A DNA stretch of 64,000 bases from Verticillium longisporum (GCA_019188255.1 JAETXT010000004.1:5146001-5210000), one strand, 5' to 3'. Counted from the stretch's first letter, positions 23,271-38,300 are shown. Notes: generated from the sequence alone by a model not told the origin. Program-made: numbers and translations.

Positions 23271-25141
23271 CGCGGCGGCGGCGGAGGAGACAAGCTCGAA
23301 AATGGAGTTCTCGTGGGATTTCGGTGAAGATCAATCGACCTCCAGTGCGAAAGTTGTTCAAGGATGAAGGGTATGCGCCAGGAGGTGTAGCTTGGGCTTT
23401 GGGGTCACGAGGCAGCAGTGTTGGATATGACGGGGCACCTGTGAGGTAATTGCCCACCTCGGGTACCACCCACTAACTACGTACCATCGAGAGAGGCTTA
23501 TCTAATCACACATTGGTGAAAGACACAATTTGATCAACTCCAGCCATAGGACCATAGAATGCGCATGCTAGAAGCGCGTTACAGTTTGTATTCTGGACCC
23601 AAAATCATACTCAATTGTCTTGAAAGCTTGAAAAGAGAAGACCGCGTGCTACAGGGGATGTGAAGGCCAATACCCTCTTTGCTGCTGCCGCCGCCAGGAG
23701 CCTTGGGTCGCCGTCATCCATCGCTCGACGCTTCAGCTCTCAGATCACAAACTCTATCCTTTAAGAGCAAAGTGATTTGCAGAAGATTATGTATAGCCCA
23801 ATATTTTTTGAAAGAGGGTCGGCTGTGAGCTTCGAAATTGGACCTGTTGTATATTTACAAAGCTGTCGCTGGCTGATACGGCGGATTAGCGAACAGAGCG
23901 GTGTTTTGCGTCATCACCCTCGGAAGGAAAGAACAAGTCAACTTCATTAACTCAAGGTGTTCTTGAGGCCGCCCCTTGCTTCGAGAGTATGATAAGCCCC
24001 AGCTTACTCTAAACCCTATGTCTTATCTCTGTTCGACAATGACCAACTGTCAGGAGACCCCTATGGAGCCACGGCACAGGGGGCTAGTCAGGGGCTAAGG
24101 GCTACGAGAACGTATACATAAGGACTGCGGAGGGCCCTCCTAGCTGCGGAGGGCCAGAATTCAGATGTATTCCGACCCCATACCTATATTCTATTGCTGC
24201 GGACCACGTGTGGAAGACCTCTTCACTCTGCTCTAAATCAAGCACTGACACCAACCACATCATTTTCCAAACATTGATGGTATATTGAACTTGAAGATTA
24301 CAACTTGACTATCTCTCGTGTATCAAGGGGTGGAATTACAACCAAACCATCAAGGAGTCGAAGGAAGTTTGCCAGCTAAGCACTACTACAATCAGCAAGA
24401 CTTGAGTGTGGCATTTTCTTTGGCAGTACAAGAAAAGGTTCTGTTGCTGATCGATCGAGATCAGATCAGCTGGCAATGGATGTCTCCACTCTACAAATCC
24501 GTCCCAGAGAGGGGTTCATTATGTGACCCTGATTGCAGCAATACCACATGGGTGGCAGCGTGAGACTCTTGCAGCGGTCTGTTCGAAAGAAACACTACTT
24601 GCGCAACATAAGTTTCCAACCAACTCGGTTCTTTATCGTAGTTTTTTCGCAATGAAGAATTTTTTTAGCTCTTGGTGACTTGAGGAAATCAATCTTTGAG
24701 GCAGTCACGATCTATGATATCACTTACCGATAGACACAGACGACCTTTTCGAAGCAGAGCATGTCCCCCGACATGCATCCACTTCATCTTTTCAACAGGC
24801 ACTTTTACTGTATTCTCTGGTGCAGGCATATGACATAAGTGAAATGGCAGGAAGCAGCCCAGATTTTTGACGCGCGCCATTGGCTGTAACTGGTCCTACA
24901 GGTGTCTAGACTTTTGATCAACAAGGGTTCATTGAATGATTCGCCAAAATTGGCGCGAATCGCTTTGGCTACGCTGCCTCGGTTGATATCTGTCCAGCTT
25001 TCGTGGTCTCACTGACAAGGATAAAGCTGGCGCCAAGGAAATGTAACGTGAGCATGAAAAGCAACAAAAAGGGGCGAAATCGCCCCCAAAAACCTCGCTT
25101 GACTTCCTTTCTTCACTCTAATTCGTTTTAACCCAAGAATC
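23271..25141. other. Divergent intergenic region vps60 / terpene cyclase
   Basis: 1.9 kb between two divergent starts. No convincing gene is present; a plus-strand frame at 24318-24563 (81 aa) has no recognisable feature. The DNA is more AT-rich than the flanking genes. A short TTTTAACCC-containing, pyrimidine-rich segment just before 25142 looks like a fungal leader. Confidence 0.5.
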
Positions 25142-26380
25142 ATGGGTCTAGTTGACGTCTCTCCTCCACATATCCCGTCGTGGGTTGTGCCGACATCTTT
25201 CGCACTCCTCGCTGCTGGCGCTCTCTGCTGGGATGCAACCTACGTACTGCTCGCCTTCCGGAGCCGGCGGACACACTCTTATGGCATGCCTCTACTAGCC
25301 TTGGCTCTCAACATTTCTTGGGAGATAATCTTTGCCATTGGCATCGCCGAGCAACCTCTCGAGCGCATCGGCTTCCTCGCCTGGCTTCTCCTTGACATAC
25401 CCATCCTACAGGCAACCATTCGCGCAGCGCCTCGAGAGTTTTCTCATGCCCCGCTCGTCGCCTGCAATATTGTGCCCATTCTCGCTTCCATGGTCGTCGT
25501 CGGCTGCGCCGGAAACGCCGCATTCGCGTATTGGTTCTTTGCCGTTCCCGGTCGCGGCTCCGGTGATAAGGCTGGCAAATGGTGGCGCGGCGCCGAGGGC
25601 TACGACTGCACCGAGCTCGCGTTCTGGACAGCTGGCATCGCGCAGCTGACAGTGAGCGCAGGATGTCTCGCCATGCTTGTCGAGAGGGGCCACTCCGGAG
25701 GCACTAGCTATGCAATTTGGTGAGTTTTGACTTCCTCTGTCCCTGGTGCTACCTTCCATTCTCGCTATCGGCAACGATGTTTTACTCGCGCGAGAGGAGT
25801 GGCGTGTCTGCTGGGCGAACCATCCTTGCTGTTCATATTAGGGGCGATGACCGGAGTTCCTGGTAGATGACACGGGTCCCGTTGCCCAGCAATTTAGATA
25901 TACGCTGAGAAGATGGTCCTTTCAACCGGCACTTGGTAACCCTTCGGATGCCTTGTTTGGACTCCTGCACGGGAGAATTTAGCGGCCAAGACTCACTGAG
26001 TGGCTTGTAAGAGCATAGTGCTCATTGTGCGCGTGGTCGTATAGTCTCGGTTCAGCTTGGTGGGCTCTAATATGCTCCTGGATATTCAATTTCTTGCTTT
26101 AAAGCCCACAAGGCTGACGACACACCACAGGTTTACCAGGTCGCTGGGCACATTATTGGGTTGGATAGGACCATCGGCACTGCTTTGGTGCTTCTGGCCA
26201 GAAGCTCACGGCTTCTTCGTCAACCCCGTGGCTGTGTTTATCATGGCCACATGTTTAACTTGCGACATGATTTATCCCATGGTCTTGGCACAAGTTCGAC
26301 TCACCGAGGTCGTCCTCTTTGATGGCAGTATTGTGGCAGGCGGCGATCATGCAAAAGCGACACATGCAAAGATGCATTGA
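25142..26380 (+). CDS. PaxB/Pyr4-like membrane terpene cyclase
   Basis: Exons 25142-25719 and 26131-26380 give 275 aa with about seven hydrophobic segments. The family converts epoxidised prenyl substrates into cyclic meroterpenoids or indole diterpenes in the ER membrane. The two acidic residues known to be essential in Pyr4 have equivalents: Glu61 in NISWEIIF and Asp238 in TCDMIYP. The splice joins SYAIW to FTRSLGTLLG, which is contiguous in relatives. The intron (25720-26130) has GTGAGT, GCTGAC and CACAG but is 411 nt, several times longer than the others here. No prenyltransferase, oxygenase or polyketide synthase gene accompanies it, so it is an orphan homologue whose substrate cannot be inferred. 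The C-terminal tail of about 30 aa is longer than usual. Confidence 0.85.
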
Positions 26381-29300
26381 GGTCAGATCTGAATAGAAAG
26401 ACACGTCAGACCCAAACTCATCTGGGTTTGCGGCTGGCGGAGAACCGCAAGAAGCAACAGCAAAGTCCACGGGGGAAAATATCAAGGAGATGTCTAGAGA
26501 CGAGTGCTATGCCAATCGCATGTCACATTGATCTGGATTAGTCTTCTGAGCCAAGGACCGAGTAGTACATGTCCATACTGAAATACAAATGGCCAAGGAT
26601 CCAGAATCTGACAACAATGTTTAGTAATCGCCGAAGGATCTGACATGCGACACGTAGTTTGCTCGAAGCTCCCGTCAGGGACTCGTGGTGATGCAACAGA
26701 CAATTGGTTCGATTTGCATCATAACCAGGCCCGCCCCCGAGTGATCAGAGACTGGTGATCGATTCGAGCAGCGAAAAGCAAAGCCAACGACCCAGTTCTG
26801 CAGGCCGAGAGAACGCTGTCGGTTGGAGCATTTCCTCCGAATCGGACATGTTGGTCGAACGTCCGTGGATTTCGATCATTGCCCAGGGCGGCAATCTTGC
26901 ATCGTGGTGGCGATGTATCTCCGATCCTTGTGAGCTCCGTGCATATTCGTATAGACGCTCATCACACTCTGGAATTGTTCAAGTCCAACATCGAATGAAA
27001 ATGGTGAAGAGGCGTCACAAGGAAAGGGTCATCCGAGCGGTCGGGTTCGAAGGATCATTTCATTTCCGCTGTCAAAGCTAACGTGCGTCTACTCTGGCAA
27101 GAAATCTCGGGCACCGAACACGATCCTTATGAGTCTTAGCATTTGTTTGGTGAACTGACAACGTTGCAAGCAGACCTGGCGGGAAATGTCCATGAGCCCA
27201 CCAATTCCCGCAGGTGTGATTTACACCCGTTGTTATGATCATTCTAGCCCACTCGATATGTCGGCCCAGCCCAGCATTCGAGAAGGCCAAGGAAGGTGTT
27301 GGAAGGTCCATAGTATGACCATCACTCCTCGCGCAGCTAACCATGCGCGAGACCTCGGCGAGACATAAGGTCTGGTTGCTAAGGACAAGATGAAGCTCAT
27401 GCCACCAGCTGCGTCGCGGGACCTTAATGAAATGTGTCTCCTCATTCGAGGCATGAGGGGAGTATGTACACAGTGGGAATGCGCCGTGCTGCTAGCTTTA
27501 CGGATGTATCTTGCCCAACATACGGATGTACTCCGGGGTCCGTGTTGAACAAGGGGGCTTGTTTTCAATCCCATGCTTTCCTGGTAGAGGTGGAGTGAAG
27601 CTTTCGTCGTCCTGAGGGATGAGTGTATTTTCAAGCGACGAAAGACCCGTGCAGTCAAGGATCCCGATGCCCCCTCGTTCACCAAATCATATCCCTCAAG
27701 CTTGGTGTCATCACATACTACCTTATAGGCTATGTACCACCGTTAGGTGGTACCGAGTCACTTCGTGGCCCGAGGCAGAAATATGCGAAAGATGGTCGCG
27801 CCGTAAGTGAAACGACGACGGTGAACCTGTAGGCGAGTCACATGAGCGAACGCGCCTGCGAGTATAGAAGCAGGGATGGAAGGGGCCGCGGCAGATTGTG
27901 TTCCGTACACGAAGACTACATGGATCCAGGATGACAAGGTCCCCTTCCCGGCCAGTGTTCGTCGTTTCTTATGTTGCCTGGAGGGGCACAGGTCCAGCTG
28001 GTCAGTTGAAACTATACGCCCTGTCATGGACGTTCGAGGATGTGCGAGGTTGGGCGTGCTTTTAAGGGTATCAGCCTCTGTTGATGCCCAAGCCTGAATC
28101 CACTTTGGTCGGCCCACGAAGGCTGGAGACGGAGGGCCTCACTGCCGGCGATCGTGCTAAAAAAGGCTACCCGCGGAAAGTGAACCTGTATGAACTAGAT
28201 GTACAAGTATTTTACGCAATAAGGGGATCAATGCTCGAAAGTAGTTTGAGACAGTCAAGCAGATGGACAGGGTATCGCGGGCATGTTAGACATCATCCCG
28301 CCGACAATGCACTTTCCCAGTAAAACTTTATGATGAATGTACCCTCAAGTCACAACTAAAAACTCATAGCAAGCCTGGCTTTTTTTGGCAGCCCATTGGA
28401 TCGCCCATCCGCCAGAGCACATCAAAACACACCTCATTGACGTCCAAGCAGCTCCAGTGAAAGCATCGCCCGAGCTATGGGTGCGCACCGGCCCCTGAAG
28501 TAACCAGATTCGACAAACCCTTGTGCATCTGCATCCATCTGGTAGCATACGGCTGAATGACAGTCAACTCGATCAACAAGAGATACTAGAGCATTTATAA
28601 GTTCCAGTCACGGCATGAAGATGAAGATGGGCGCGCGGCCGAAGATGCCAAACGTGTTGTCCAACCATTTTGACGGCGCAGTGGCCCTTGTCTGCCAGAA
28701 TTACTAGCGAGAAGTTGCTGATAAGTGCTGAACGCCAGCCTCAATCCCTTGCATCCGTCGTCTACAGGGCTATGTCGGAACCTGACGTCGCGCAAACCCT
28801 TCTACCATGCTCTGCGGGGCTGTGTACACTTGACTCTTCCAGGACAAGGACAGGCACGGTAACCTACGACCGGTGAAGCTGTCAATCTGTCAGCACACCG
28901 GGTCTGTGATAGCTCTAGCGTCGGGGTTTTAGGGGGGGGAGGGGGGAGACAAACTTTGGCACAATGGTGACAAACCGCGAATGAGGCGAAGGCCTCTGGC
29001 CGGGACCTTCGGCGGGGATTGGGACGACTCGGTCTCCATTTCTATTCTCCATTGCACGGCCCTGCCGAGCAAGAAAATCAGGCCATTTCTGTGGGCAGTA
29101 CTGAGACGTGATCTCACTGGCAAACGCTTACCAGCGCTTACCAACAGAACCAGCATACAAAAGTGGGAAGGATGCGAGAAAGATGATTTTGAACGGGTCA
29201 ATCCCGATGTGTTCAAACTCTGATTTCGTAGGTTTCGGTGACTTAACTGGCGGACATTACCGTGCCGGCAGGCAACGTCTCAGATGCCTCCTTTCTCGTT

Positions 29301-32300
29301 ACTGTAAAGGAATAGTTGAATGTAACCTTGAGGGCCGTCTCCTCCCATTCGGCAGTCGCTCGAAGCGACCTACGTCCAAAACGGCATGTCGCCCATTCAT
29401 CAAATGTACGAGTGATTAGATTGACTGATGAGCTGACAAGGCAGATACCGACGCCCGTCAGCCAGCTTCCGACCGGAGATCCAACGGAGGTGTGGCCGCC
29501 AGTAGGCTTACGCTCCCTGCCCTCCCGGTACGACGGTAGTCGAGCGATCACCCAGATCTGCCGAAAGCTGTCATAAATGACAGACTGTGACGGTGCTCAC
29601 CCGAGCCAGGGGTGATGGAAGCAGATGCACCAGTGCTCGAAAGATAAGTGCCTGATTCTGAAGAAGATAAGTGATAGCTGAAATGCGGGTAGACTGATCC
29701 TGAACGCAAATATGCCATGCAGAAGACGGAGCAGTAGACCTTTCGCTCTGTTTGTGTCCCCCACACGGACGCCGACCAAGCTAGTCAGCAGCACGCATGA
29801 CCGGTGAAGAGAAATGATTCTGATGAGTGAACGCTCGAACACAGACAGGACATGGCCGCACTGTCCGCTCGCCTCTCTCGGCTCACTTCACATCCAGTCA
29901 ACAGACCTCCAAGTCCCCGGTCGCTCAGGCCAGACCAGGCCCGCCAGGAGCCCCCTGCAAGATTCTGCACAAGGTCAGACGCAGGTCTTCATGTTCCCTC
30001 CACAGTAGACTGAAAGCTTCACTCCGAATGGGGTGCATCCTAAGTCTGACGAGCACGTGGATGCAGGTCATGATTCGAAAAGGCTCCCCCGCACGCTTGT
30101 CCACGGGTCAAGATGCGGAGTATGCTCTCACCGGTGCTAGAAAGCGTGCCTTGGCTCCCTCACCGGTCGTGCCGGGTAAAGACGCAGAGCCCTGTCACCT
30201 CATCTGTCGTTCGTCCTCATCTTGATCTCGTGATCTCAGGGATTGAGGCGCCGAGGCTAACTGAAAAGCAAACATGCAAGGTATGTGAGTGCCCTTTTCT
30301 CACAATGTAGCTAGCCGTTGCGCAATACTTTGAGCCACCGTCCAGAGAACTTGATCTGATTCCCTCGGTTTTCCTCACAGGGGTCAAGAATGCCTAATTG
30401 TGATCATATGCGGAAACGCCAGCTACCTGCATCTTTAGCCATGTTCAATGGCGAGTGACAATGCGTTGATGATACCCTGCGGGTCGGATAGTGGACTGCA
30501 CATGTCAACTTGCCTTATTGCTCCCCGCCCATGACGTCCATTGAAGAAATGTCGGCTGTTGAATGTGCGTCGCAGTGCATCAGAAACATGTCGTGCGCAA
30601 TTGCGCCCCCCGTAACATCTTCCGTCACCCACATCCAATAGGGCGTACACGGTGCCTGGTCATTGGCAAGCTGAGGACTATGGACCGCAGCCTCCCAAGT
30701 GCCAGTTTGCTTTTTTTCTATAGCTTACAGCCGCCCGAGACTGCCATTCACCAAAGAGCCAAAGCCAAGCCAAGCCATGCCTACACAGACACGAAGGAAA
30801 ACGTTGCCGCCCCCACGGACAGAGTCATCGCACACCACCTGTACATGTTATCATGGCCAAGCCGAACCCCCACGCCGAAATGCTCTCGTCACGAAAGAAC
30901 GCGTTTGATCGAGTACGGGGAGGAGAGGTGGCCAAGTTTTCACGCAGATCCATTGCAAATTTCTCGTTCCTGATATGGTGTAGTGGGAAAATCAATCGAG
31001 AGTCTGGAGAGTTCGTGATCCATATGGTAACCGATAGGGCCAAGCATCACGATGAATGGCGAACTGAGCAACCAATGGTCAATGTTCTCTCCCTTCCATC
31101 CGACCAGCCCAGCCCCTCCCGATCCGACATGGGCATGGTGCCGCCCGCGTGCCGCCCGCTCTCATTTAACCTTGTAACCCCGTCCATAGTGTCCGCTGGG
31201 TGCTGCAACGGCCCGCGCACGGGTGGGTTTTCTCTCGCGCCAGGGCGGGCAGGGCATGCCATGACCGTTTGCAACACGATTTCAGGGCTGCCCACATGAT
31301 GGCTCCCTGCGACCGAGAGCTTTACTTTACTGTAAGAGAGCCAAAGCGCAGCGCCTTCCCCTGCCCTCCCCTCACCTTCGGAAGTTATGCAAGAAAAGTA
31401 CTGTGTCGCCAGTGGTCACGCTGTAAGCGAAATGGCTTGTCCTGCGGACGCCCACGACACCACCAACCCGGGTACTGGCGCTGTCTGTGGATGGACGCCG
31501 ATGGAGGGTGGGACAAGACTTGGACGCGCAATGTGGGAAATGGCAGCCGGCGAGTTGCCGAAGAGCACTGGGTGGACATCTCAGTATCGTCTTTGTACGA
31601 CGTGATGGACGAGTTATGACACTCTAGAGCCCACAAGGTACCTATACAGGAAATGGGTGCTGCTAGCTTGTTTACCGTGGCATTCAGTCGCGCGGGGGGT
31701 TTCGTAGGGCACAGAGAGAGACGAATTGCATTAGTTGTCAAGCGGGAAATCCTGTCATTACACTTAAGCCTGCCGACCTTAGCCATATGCGGTACTTTGG
31801 GCGTGACGGCTTTTCCTTTTGATCTACAGTCCTCGTTTACTACACGTGCCATCCCGCTACAACCCGGTCAACCAACCACTGTGACGCAGATCATCATCAG
31901 CTCAACAAACCAGGCATGGCCGCGTCTGCGAAGGTTCGCCAGTCGCGGCTTTCGGAAGATGACGCCCAGTTGCCCTGCTCAGATAACAGACTTGAGAGAG
32001 TGCCCGAAAGGCGGTGACCAAAGTAGCCAAACGCCGGTCTTCGTGATCACCTCGCGCAAACGAGAGGGTGTGCTGGACCCGTTCGCGCGCTGGCGTGCCG
32101 GCCTGCAGAAACGACGTTCTGCAGGAAGACGGCTGCTCACAGGCCCAGGACTGCCTTTTTCCTGCCTTATGTAGGGCATCAACAATCACACCGGCTGATC
32201 GTTGGGTAGCTCCCCTCCCCCGCTTCATATATGTCGTGGCCGACGACAAACAGTGATGGGCACTCGCATGAAGGGTGCATCCTAAAAGAAAACAACCATG

Positions 32301-35300
32301 AGACCTTGATCCCTCGTTGGTGATTGATTGATGGCTGCAGCTCTTGGCTGTTGCTTGCTGCTCTGTTTGCGCATGCCACTGATTTCTATGTGCCTGTGGA
32401 GGCCGTAAATGCAAAAACCCTTTCCCTCATTTCCCAATCCAGCCTTGAAAGGGTCAGCGATGTGTGACCTGTCCTATCTCTTTGGCAGACACAACCATGA
32501 CGATGAAAGTGTGGTTCCCCGATAGCAGGAGAGAAATATCAAAAAAAATGAAGGAAAAAAACGCTCTGAACGCCTCGACCCTTTCCTGACCACCCAAGCC
32601 CCCAAAAAGCAAGACTATCCAAGACGAGAACTCCCCTGGCCCCTGAGAGAAGGGTGAAAACAGCAGAACCACGAAGCAAAATATTCCTCATCGCTGGCCC
32701 ATTCCCCACAAACAACAAAATGAAACAGAAGTACAAGCTGTCTCGCAACAGCGTTGGGTTCCCCTCGTGCCCTTCCCTTATGCTTCCATACTGGCCCTCC
32801 CAGCATCGCGAATGACTTCTCCGGGAACCTGTGCCTCTCTCGCACCTATTGCCCCGAAGAGATGACGATCGGGAAAAGTGACAGGTGCCAGTCCTGCAGC
32901 ATGGGAAGGGGCCATTCTTTGGATACGCACGACGGGGCAATCCTTCTTGAAGAATGGCGCCAGTACGACCACACCAGGTAGAAGCGCGGCCGTGGAGGAT
33001 GCGATGATGCGAGGAATGACAGACTGGTGACATAACCCCCGGAGTATCAACGTGTGATTGCTGACGCCGGGCATTTTGGCTAACGTGCCGAGATAATGCT
33101 GGGGATATGGGCCGTGTCTAGTCTTTTCCGACTTTCTTTCTATGTCGCCATCTTTCGCATTTGATTTTTTTTTTTTGGTGCGTTGTTCAGGTGAAGCTCT
33201 AGAGGCCAATGGTCTGGTTGTTGCGGCGGATCATCTTCTCCCAAGGCTGAGTCTGTCGGGGTTTGCAATGGCCTAGAGACTTCTATTAGTCCTGTACGCC
33301 CACAGTGGTAAAGATGGCGACAGTGGGCGGCTTCGGGATGTGGGGGGTGTGTGTTCGCTATCAATCAGAGCATGGACTTGGTTCAGTGCACCTGCAGGCG
33401 GGGTGGGGGGGATTGAAATTTGGGGTGATGGTAGAGTTTGATGGGCAATATGGCCGGGCGCCTTTGGGGAGAGGGATTCATGTCGTGCTGGAGGAATGAC
33501 TGAACGGGGGTTAGAGAGAATGATGGACGTACTGCACTGTTCGTCACCCCTGTGTGAAATGGGTCAGTCAAAGCTTCCGAGAGGAGCAAAGCCAACTCGG
33601 GGAGGGGAAAAGCCAACTCGGGGATTGGGAAGAGGGTCCTTACCTGTACTCATAATGACTGACACTCAGAGGGCACCTCAGCTGTGTCCTAAGATATTCC
33701 GGGCACCATCTCGACACAATCCAGCGGAAGTGGCCGCAGTGGAACTCCCTCTATATCCTCATAAGCAACCCCCCCTTCTAGGTAGAGGATCAAGATCTCC
33801 TACCTGGATCCAGTCACACATGTTGTTTGGTGCTCGTGTGTTGTTGTAGTGAAGTCTCTTGATGTGTTCCTGATCTTGTCGTCTCGTGCCTCAAAATAGA
33901 GGCGTCCCGGCAAAGGCAAGCGTTTTGGTGGGCGATAGAAGTGCTAGCTGGTCGTCCTGGCGAGGGGCGTAGCGGCCTGTTGATATGAGGAGAGGGGCGT
34001 TTGTTCTTCAGCTGCAGATGTTTTGCTGGTGCAGGTGTAAGTGGTAAGACTGCCGGAAATCGCGCCGCTGTCAGTGAGGGAAGCAGCGGATATTTGTTTC
34101 GGGTGTTGTAGTTTGAAAAGAAACGTTCGCAAGGTGCCGGCATGATGCAAGGAGGGTGGGCGGCCAGTACTTATTTAAGCTTCAGTCTGCGCAAGTATGC
34201 TGGTTCACTGCACAGGCGGCGGAGGGCGCGTGGGAGGCAGCGTACCAACCTAGTCGGTGGGCAGAAAAACGGACTCGTGGTCGGGACTTGACATGGAGCT
34301 TGGGAAACGCCAGGATCCCTAGGTGACGGCCCCGGTGCCTGGATCATGCACAAACGGACGGAACACACGCACTCGACTAACTACTTGGGTGGGTTGACGG
34401 CGGGACATTGGGAGGCGATGCTGCGTACTGTGTATGATCTGCCGTCAACTTGGCCACTGCACAGGCCCCAAAGGGTCGGACAGTTCTAGCTCTCTCTCGT
34501 TCGCTTTGCTCTACTGGGGGGCAAGCATGGGAGGGAGAGCGAGAGGACATGGGGGTTGGGGATAGGCAGCCGATGTTTGGTGTGAGCTGGATGGAGGGGA
34601 AAAGGCTCAGTAAACCAGGGGGATACTTTGGTACATCTCGGTCCACAGCTCGTCTACCCTTCGGTTCCGTAGAAGGGCAAGCACCACAAACAAGTGGCAC
34701 ACACATGATGGATCGGGCAGGAAGAGCATCGACTTCCAGGTACTTGCGGCACGTCGAAGCGGGCCTCGGGAGACGTCTGAGGAAGTGAGAGAGACTCAGT
34801 CAGGGCCAGCAAGGTGGAGTGGAGGGGCTCCATCATTTGGCGTGCAAGCAGGGGTGGCAGAACGCCCAGATGGCGGACAAGGGGGGTAGACTGGTGTTTT
34901 AGGGGCTTCCCGTTTAGCAACCAGTTCGTTCTCCGCTTGCGATTCGACGGACCCAAAGATTGAGACGAGAGAACACGGATTCAACTGACAAGTCGATGGA
35001 GTCAGGAGCCGGGTGGCAAACTGCCACCTCCCGAAACCCTGGGACGCTGGTACCCGGAGGGTAACACCGACAGCGATAGGTTACTGAATCCACCAGACCA
35101 GAACTCTTGGGTCTCTTTCTTACTGTGCTCTTGTATCCAGGTAGTCTGGGCAGTCCTTCATGGCGGTCACTCAGTATCCGCCCTTACTGGCGTGACATGC
35201 CAGACAGTGCGGTCGGTTCTCCAATGCCAGTGGAGAGCCTGGCACATGACCAACAGCCAGGGTGCATCGATCTGCACGCACAGCCTGGCAGCTGGCTCGG

Positions 35301-38300
35301 TGAGCGCACGTTCACGCGGTCCTGGGTGGCTGGCCTGTCCAGTTAGCCTCCCAGGGCGACTGGACATGATACATAGACAGAGTTGGGGCGGGATGCGGTG
35401 TGTGCGTCTCCCGACCTGGGGGGGGCCGGCCTGGCTCATCGTGGATGACAAGTCGGCGACCAAAGGTAGTATTCAGTGGTCTGGCGCGCAAGGATGTGGG
35501 CATGGACGGCATCTACCGACATGGCCAGGGGGGCGTGGCTCGTGACAAATGAAGGGAATGGAGGGAGAGATGAGAAAGTGATGTGCTTCGGGCCCTTCAG
35601 CGCCCCCGCATCACGGCCTTCTCGAAGTCGTAGCGAAGTTTTGGCGCGTCGAGCGTTCGATATCTCGACTGACTCGAGCCAGGGGTGTTGTTTGGTCGGA
35701 TGTGCAGCCAGGCTTGTCAGCATGTCTCGCTCCCGGTCTCTGCCTCGGGTTGTTCTACATAGGTAGCTGAGGTGAGGTTCCTGTTCTTTATTGCTCCGAC
35801 AGTCCGTCGCCGTCGCCGTGTCTTGCATGAATAAGCCCAATATGGGTTCGAAACGGTTTTCCTCAACTTCCTATTGCATTGTGGAGGTCAACGTTACTAT
35901 AAATCGATCCGGGGCCTTTCACGCCGAGATTATGCAGATCGTCCTTTTGGCGTAACACATGCGAGTCTTCACACGCGGGGTCTTTTAATTCCTAACCCTC
36001 CCAAAGTCGAGGCGGCCTCAACCAACGGCGGATGAAAATGTGACCGCCCTTTTGCCAAGTTACTACGTACGTCACCCGGAACCTGGGCAAATTCATTTCG
36101 AAGGGCCATTGCGAACGCCCGGACATGATGCTATCTGGTACCTTTCCTAACAACCAAAAGCATCCGGGCACTGCGTCGCCCACAGCCACTGAATGACGGA
36201 GGTGGATCAGTCACTCCCCCCTCTTCGGCGTCGCCATGAGACCCCTGGCCGACTCAGCGTTTCTCGAAGACGCAAAGAAGACTGCCAGGCGACTATCAGC
36301 GGGGCCGTGTCTCCCAAAAGCCGGCCCCAATTTTACGATGGCCCCATCTAAGTACGGCGCTATGTATCGTTGCAGGCCTTTTCTCGCCGTTCTTCCACCT
36401 GCGGGGCAGAAAAAAAAATACTGAAGAGACGACAGGCTGGGTTTTCTGTTCCTTAGTACTGCCCGAAATGGCAACGAAACCGTACGCATCATTTCCAGCC
36501 TCGCGCCAACCAGGACGCTGCGTCGCCTCTAGATACGAAAGACTCGAAACGAGCGTGGACCCAGGAGACTGGCCACTCGTCTGCTCCGTTCTTGGCGCGG
36601 GAGCGTCAGTTGGTGGAAGAAAGGAGAATCGACATTTAGCCAGGCCGTGGCTCTCTCCGGTTTACCTGTTAGCATTGAAGTTTTCTTTTTAGATGACAGT
36701 GAACCTGGACTGGACTGTCATAACAACCGGGGGCCAGGAGGACCGAAGACCCAAAATACCGGTGTGCCATCGAGAAGGAGCTCGCATCCTTTACACGTTG
36801 CAGCGTCCATGATTCTCCATGTCCTGGCAATCCATCCCATCCTACGCCTTGGGATGGACAGGTTTGACCCACCGAGCTGCAGCACTGGGCATGGATGGCA
36901 TGGCTCCTCCCTCGTTGACCGGTGTGCATGGGGCATGTGTACCAAAGGTGGTTCGGTCCCTGGTTCCTGGGGTGAAGCTGTACCGAGTAGCTTCCTCAAC
37001 TACTGACTCGTCCCAAACCAACGGCTCGGGTCGTAGGGAACGGAACGGAACGGACACGGGTGGAACGGGGCTTTCGAGTCCACATGGCACTGTCGAGAGT
37101 GCTACAGCGGCCGCAATCCTAGTACCACAAGATGGTGAACCACGGTGTTGGAGTGGTGAGTGTTGTCGGTTGGCCTTCAAGTGAAATTCCAGCTGCGTCA
37201 CGTCACGTTCAGCAAGGTACAGACAGATCGACAGGAGTCTTCGCAGCGGCAAAGGTCAATATCCTCCGTTCGCCCCGCGCTCCCACCACCGTCGTCGGCA
37301 TATCGGCCAAAGAGCACGTGCAGATCAGCTGGTTGTGTTTGTGGTCAAGGGTCGCGTCATGTCCTGGCTATCAAACTGACGCTGCACCGTCGTCACCAGC
37401 CTGTCCTGCTGAAGATGCCAATCCGCCGGCCACCTTGCTTGATCAGGGACCTAGTGCAACACCCAAGTCCAGCCACCGCTGGCACCAACCAGTCCAGGTG
37501 CCTCTCCATTTCCCCGGGCGGCCCGGACACCAGACCTCGGAAGATCTACACCGCCGCTGCTCAGTTTGCTGTGCTTCCCGCCAGCAGAGGATCTCTCTCA
37601 GGCCATGAAATGCCTCAGATGTTCCGTCCTCCACCTCCTAGAAGGACGCTGCACCACGGCTTGGCGATCGAAATGCGGGCAGACCAGGCAACATATCGTT
37701 TCTGCTGCCCTGCGGGCGTCACACAAATTTCCCTGGCCTCATCGAGTTCCCGATCAAGAGGGCGTCTCCACACTCGGTCTGGCTTTTTCCAGGGAAGTCA
37801 AGCTGCGACCTTGAACTTGGTACCACCTTGACGGTTTGAAAGATGTAGAGAAAGCCCAGCAATCAGGATAACGAGCCCCTAGTCCAATCGTGCCACCGCT
37901 CGATCGGCTTTTGCACTGGACTGGCGTCGCCTCGTTAGCAGGGACACAAGCAATGATCTGATGGTTTTTGTTCGCAGCTACCTCCCGTTCCAGTCATCGT
38001 GTCCGACCGTACCGGTCAACCTGAATGACCTACTGTCAGAGTCGGTGGAAGAGTCTTGGCAACAAGGGGACGTGGGTGGATGAGTGGGTTTCTCTTCCGC
38101 CAGACGACCCAAACCAGCGCACTGGGTCGTTCCGTTCCACCACATCATCATCGCTAGCGTCCAGCCAGGACGGCGACGACAGCCAAAGGGGATAGGTAGA
38201 GCTACCTTGTCCCCCAGCCATGTCTCGTCATGTCCTGTCAGGTTGCTCGTCATTCCTCCCTTCAGCGCCAATCGCAAATTGGATTCGTACGGGGTCAAAG

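Noticed and set aside
33588..33622. 16-nt unit repeated twice as a possible CRISPR-like or satellite array
   Set aside because: Only two adjacent copies and no spacers; a local duplication.
37160..37831. 223-aa plus-strand frame
   Set aside because: Low-complexity, overlapped by other frames of similar length, no recognisable family.
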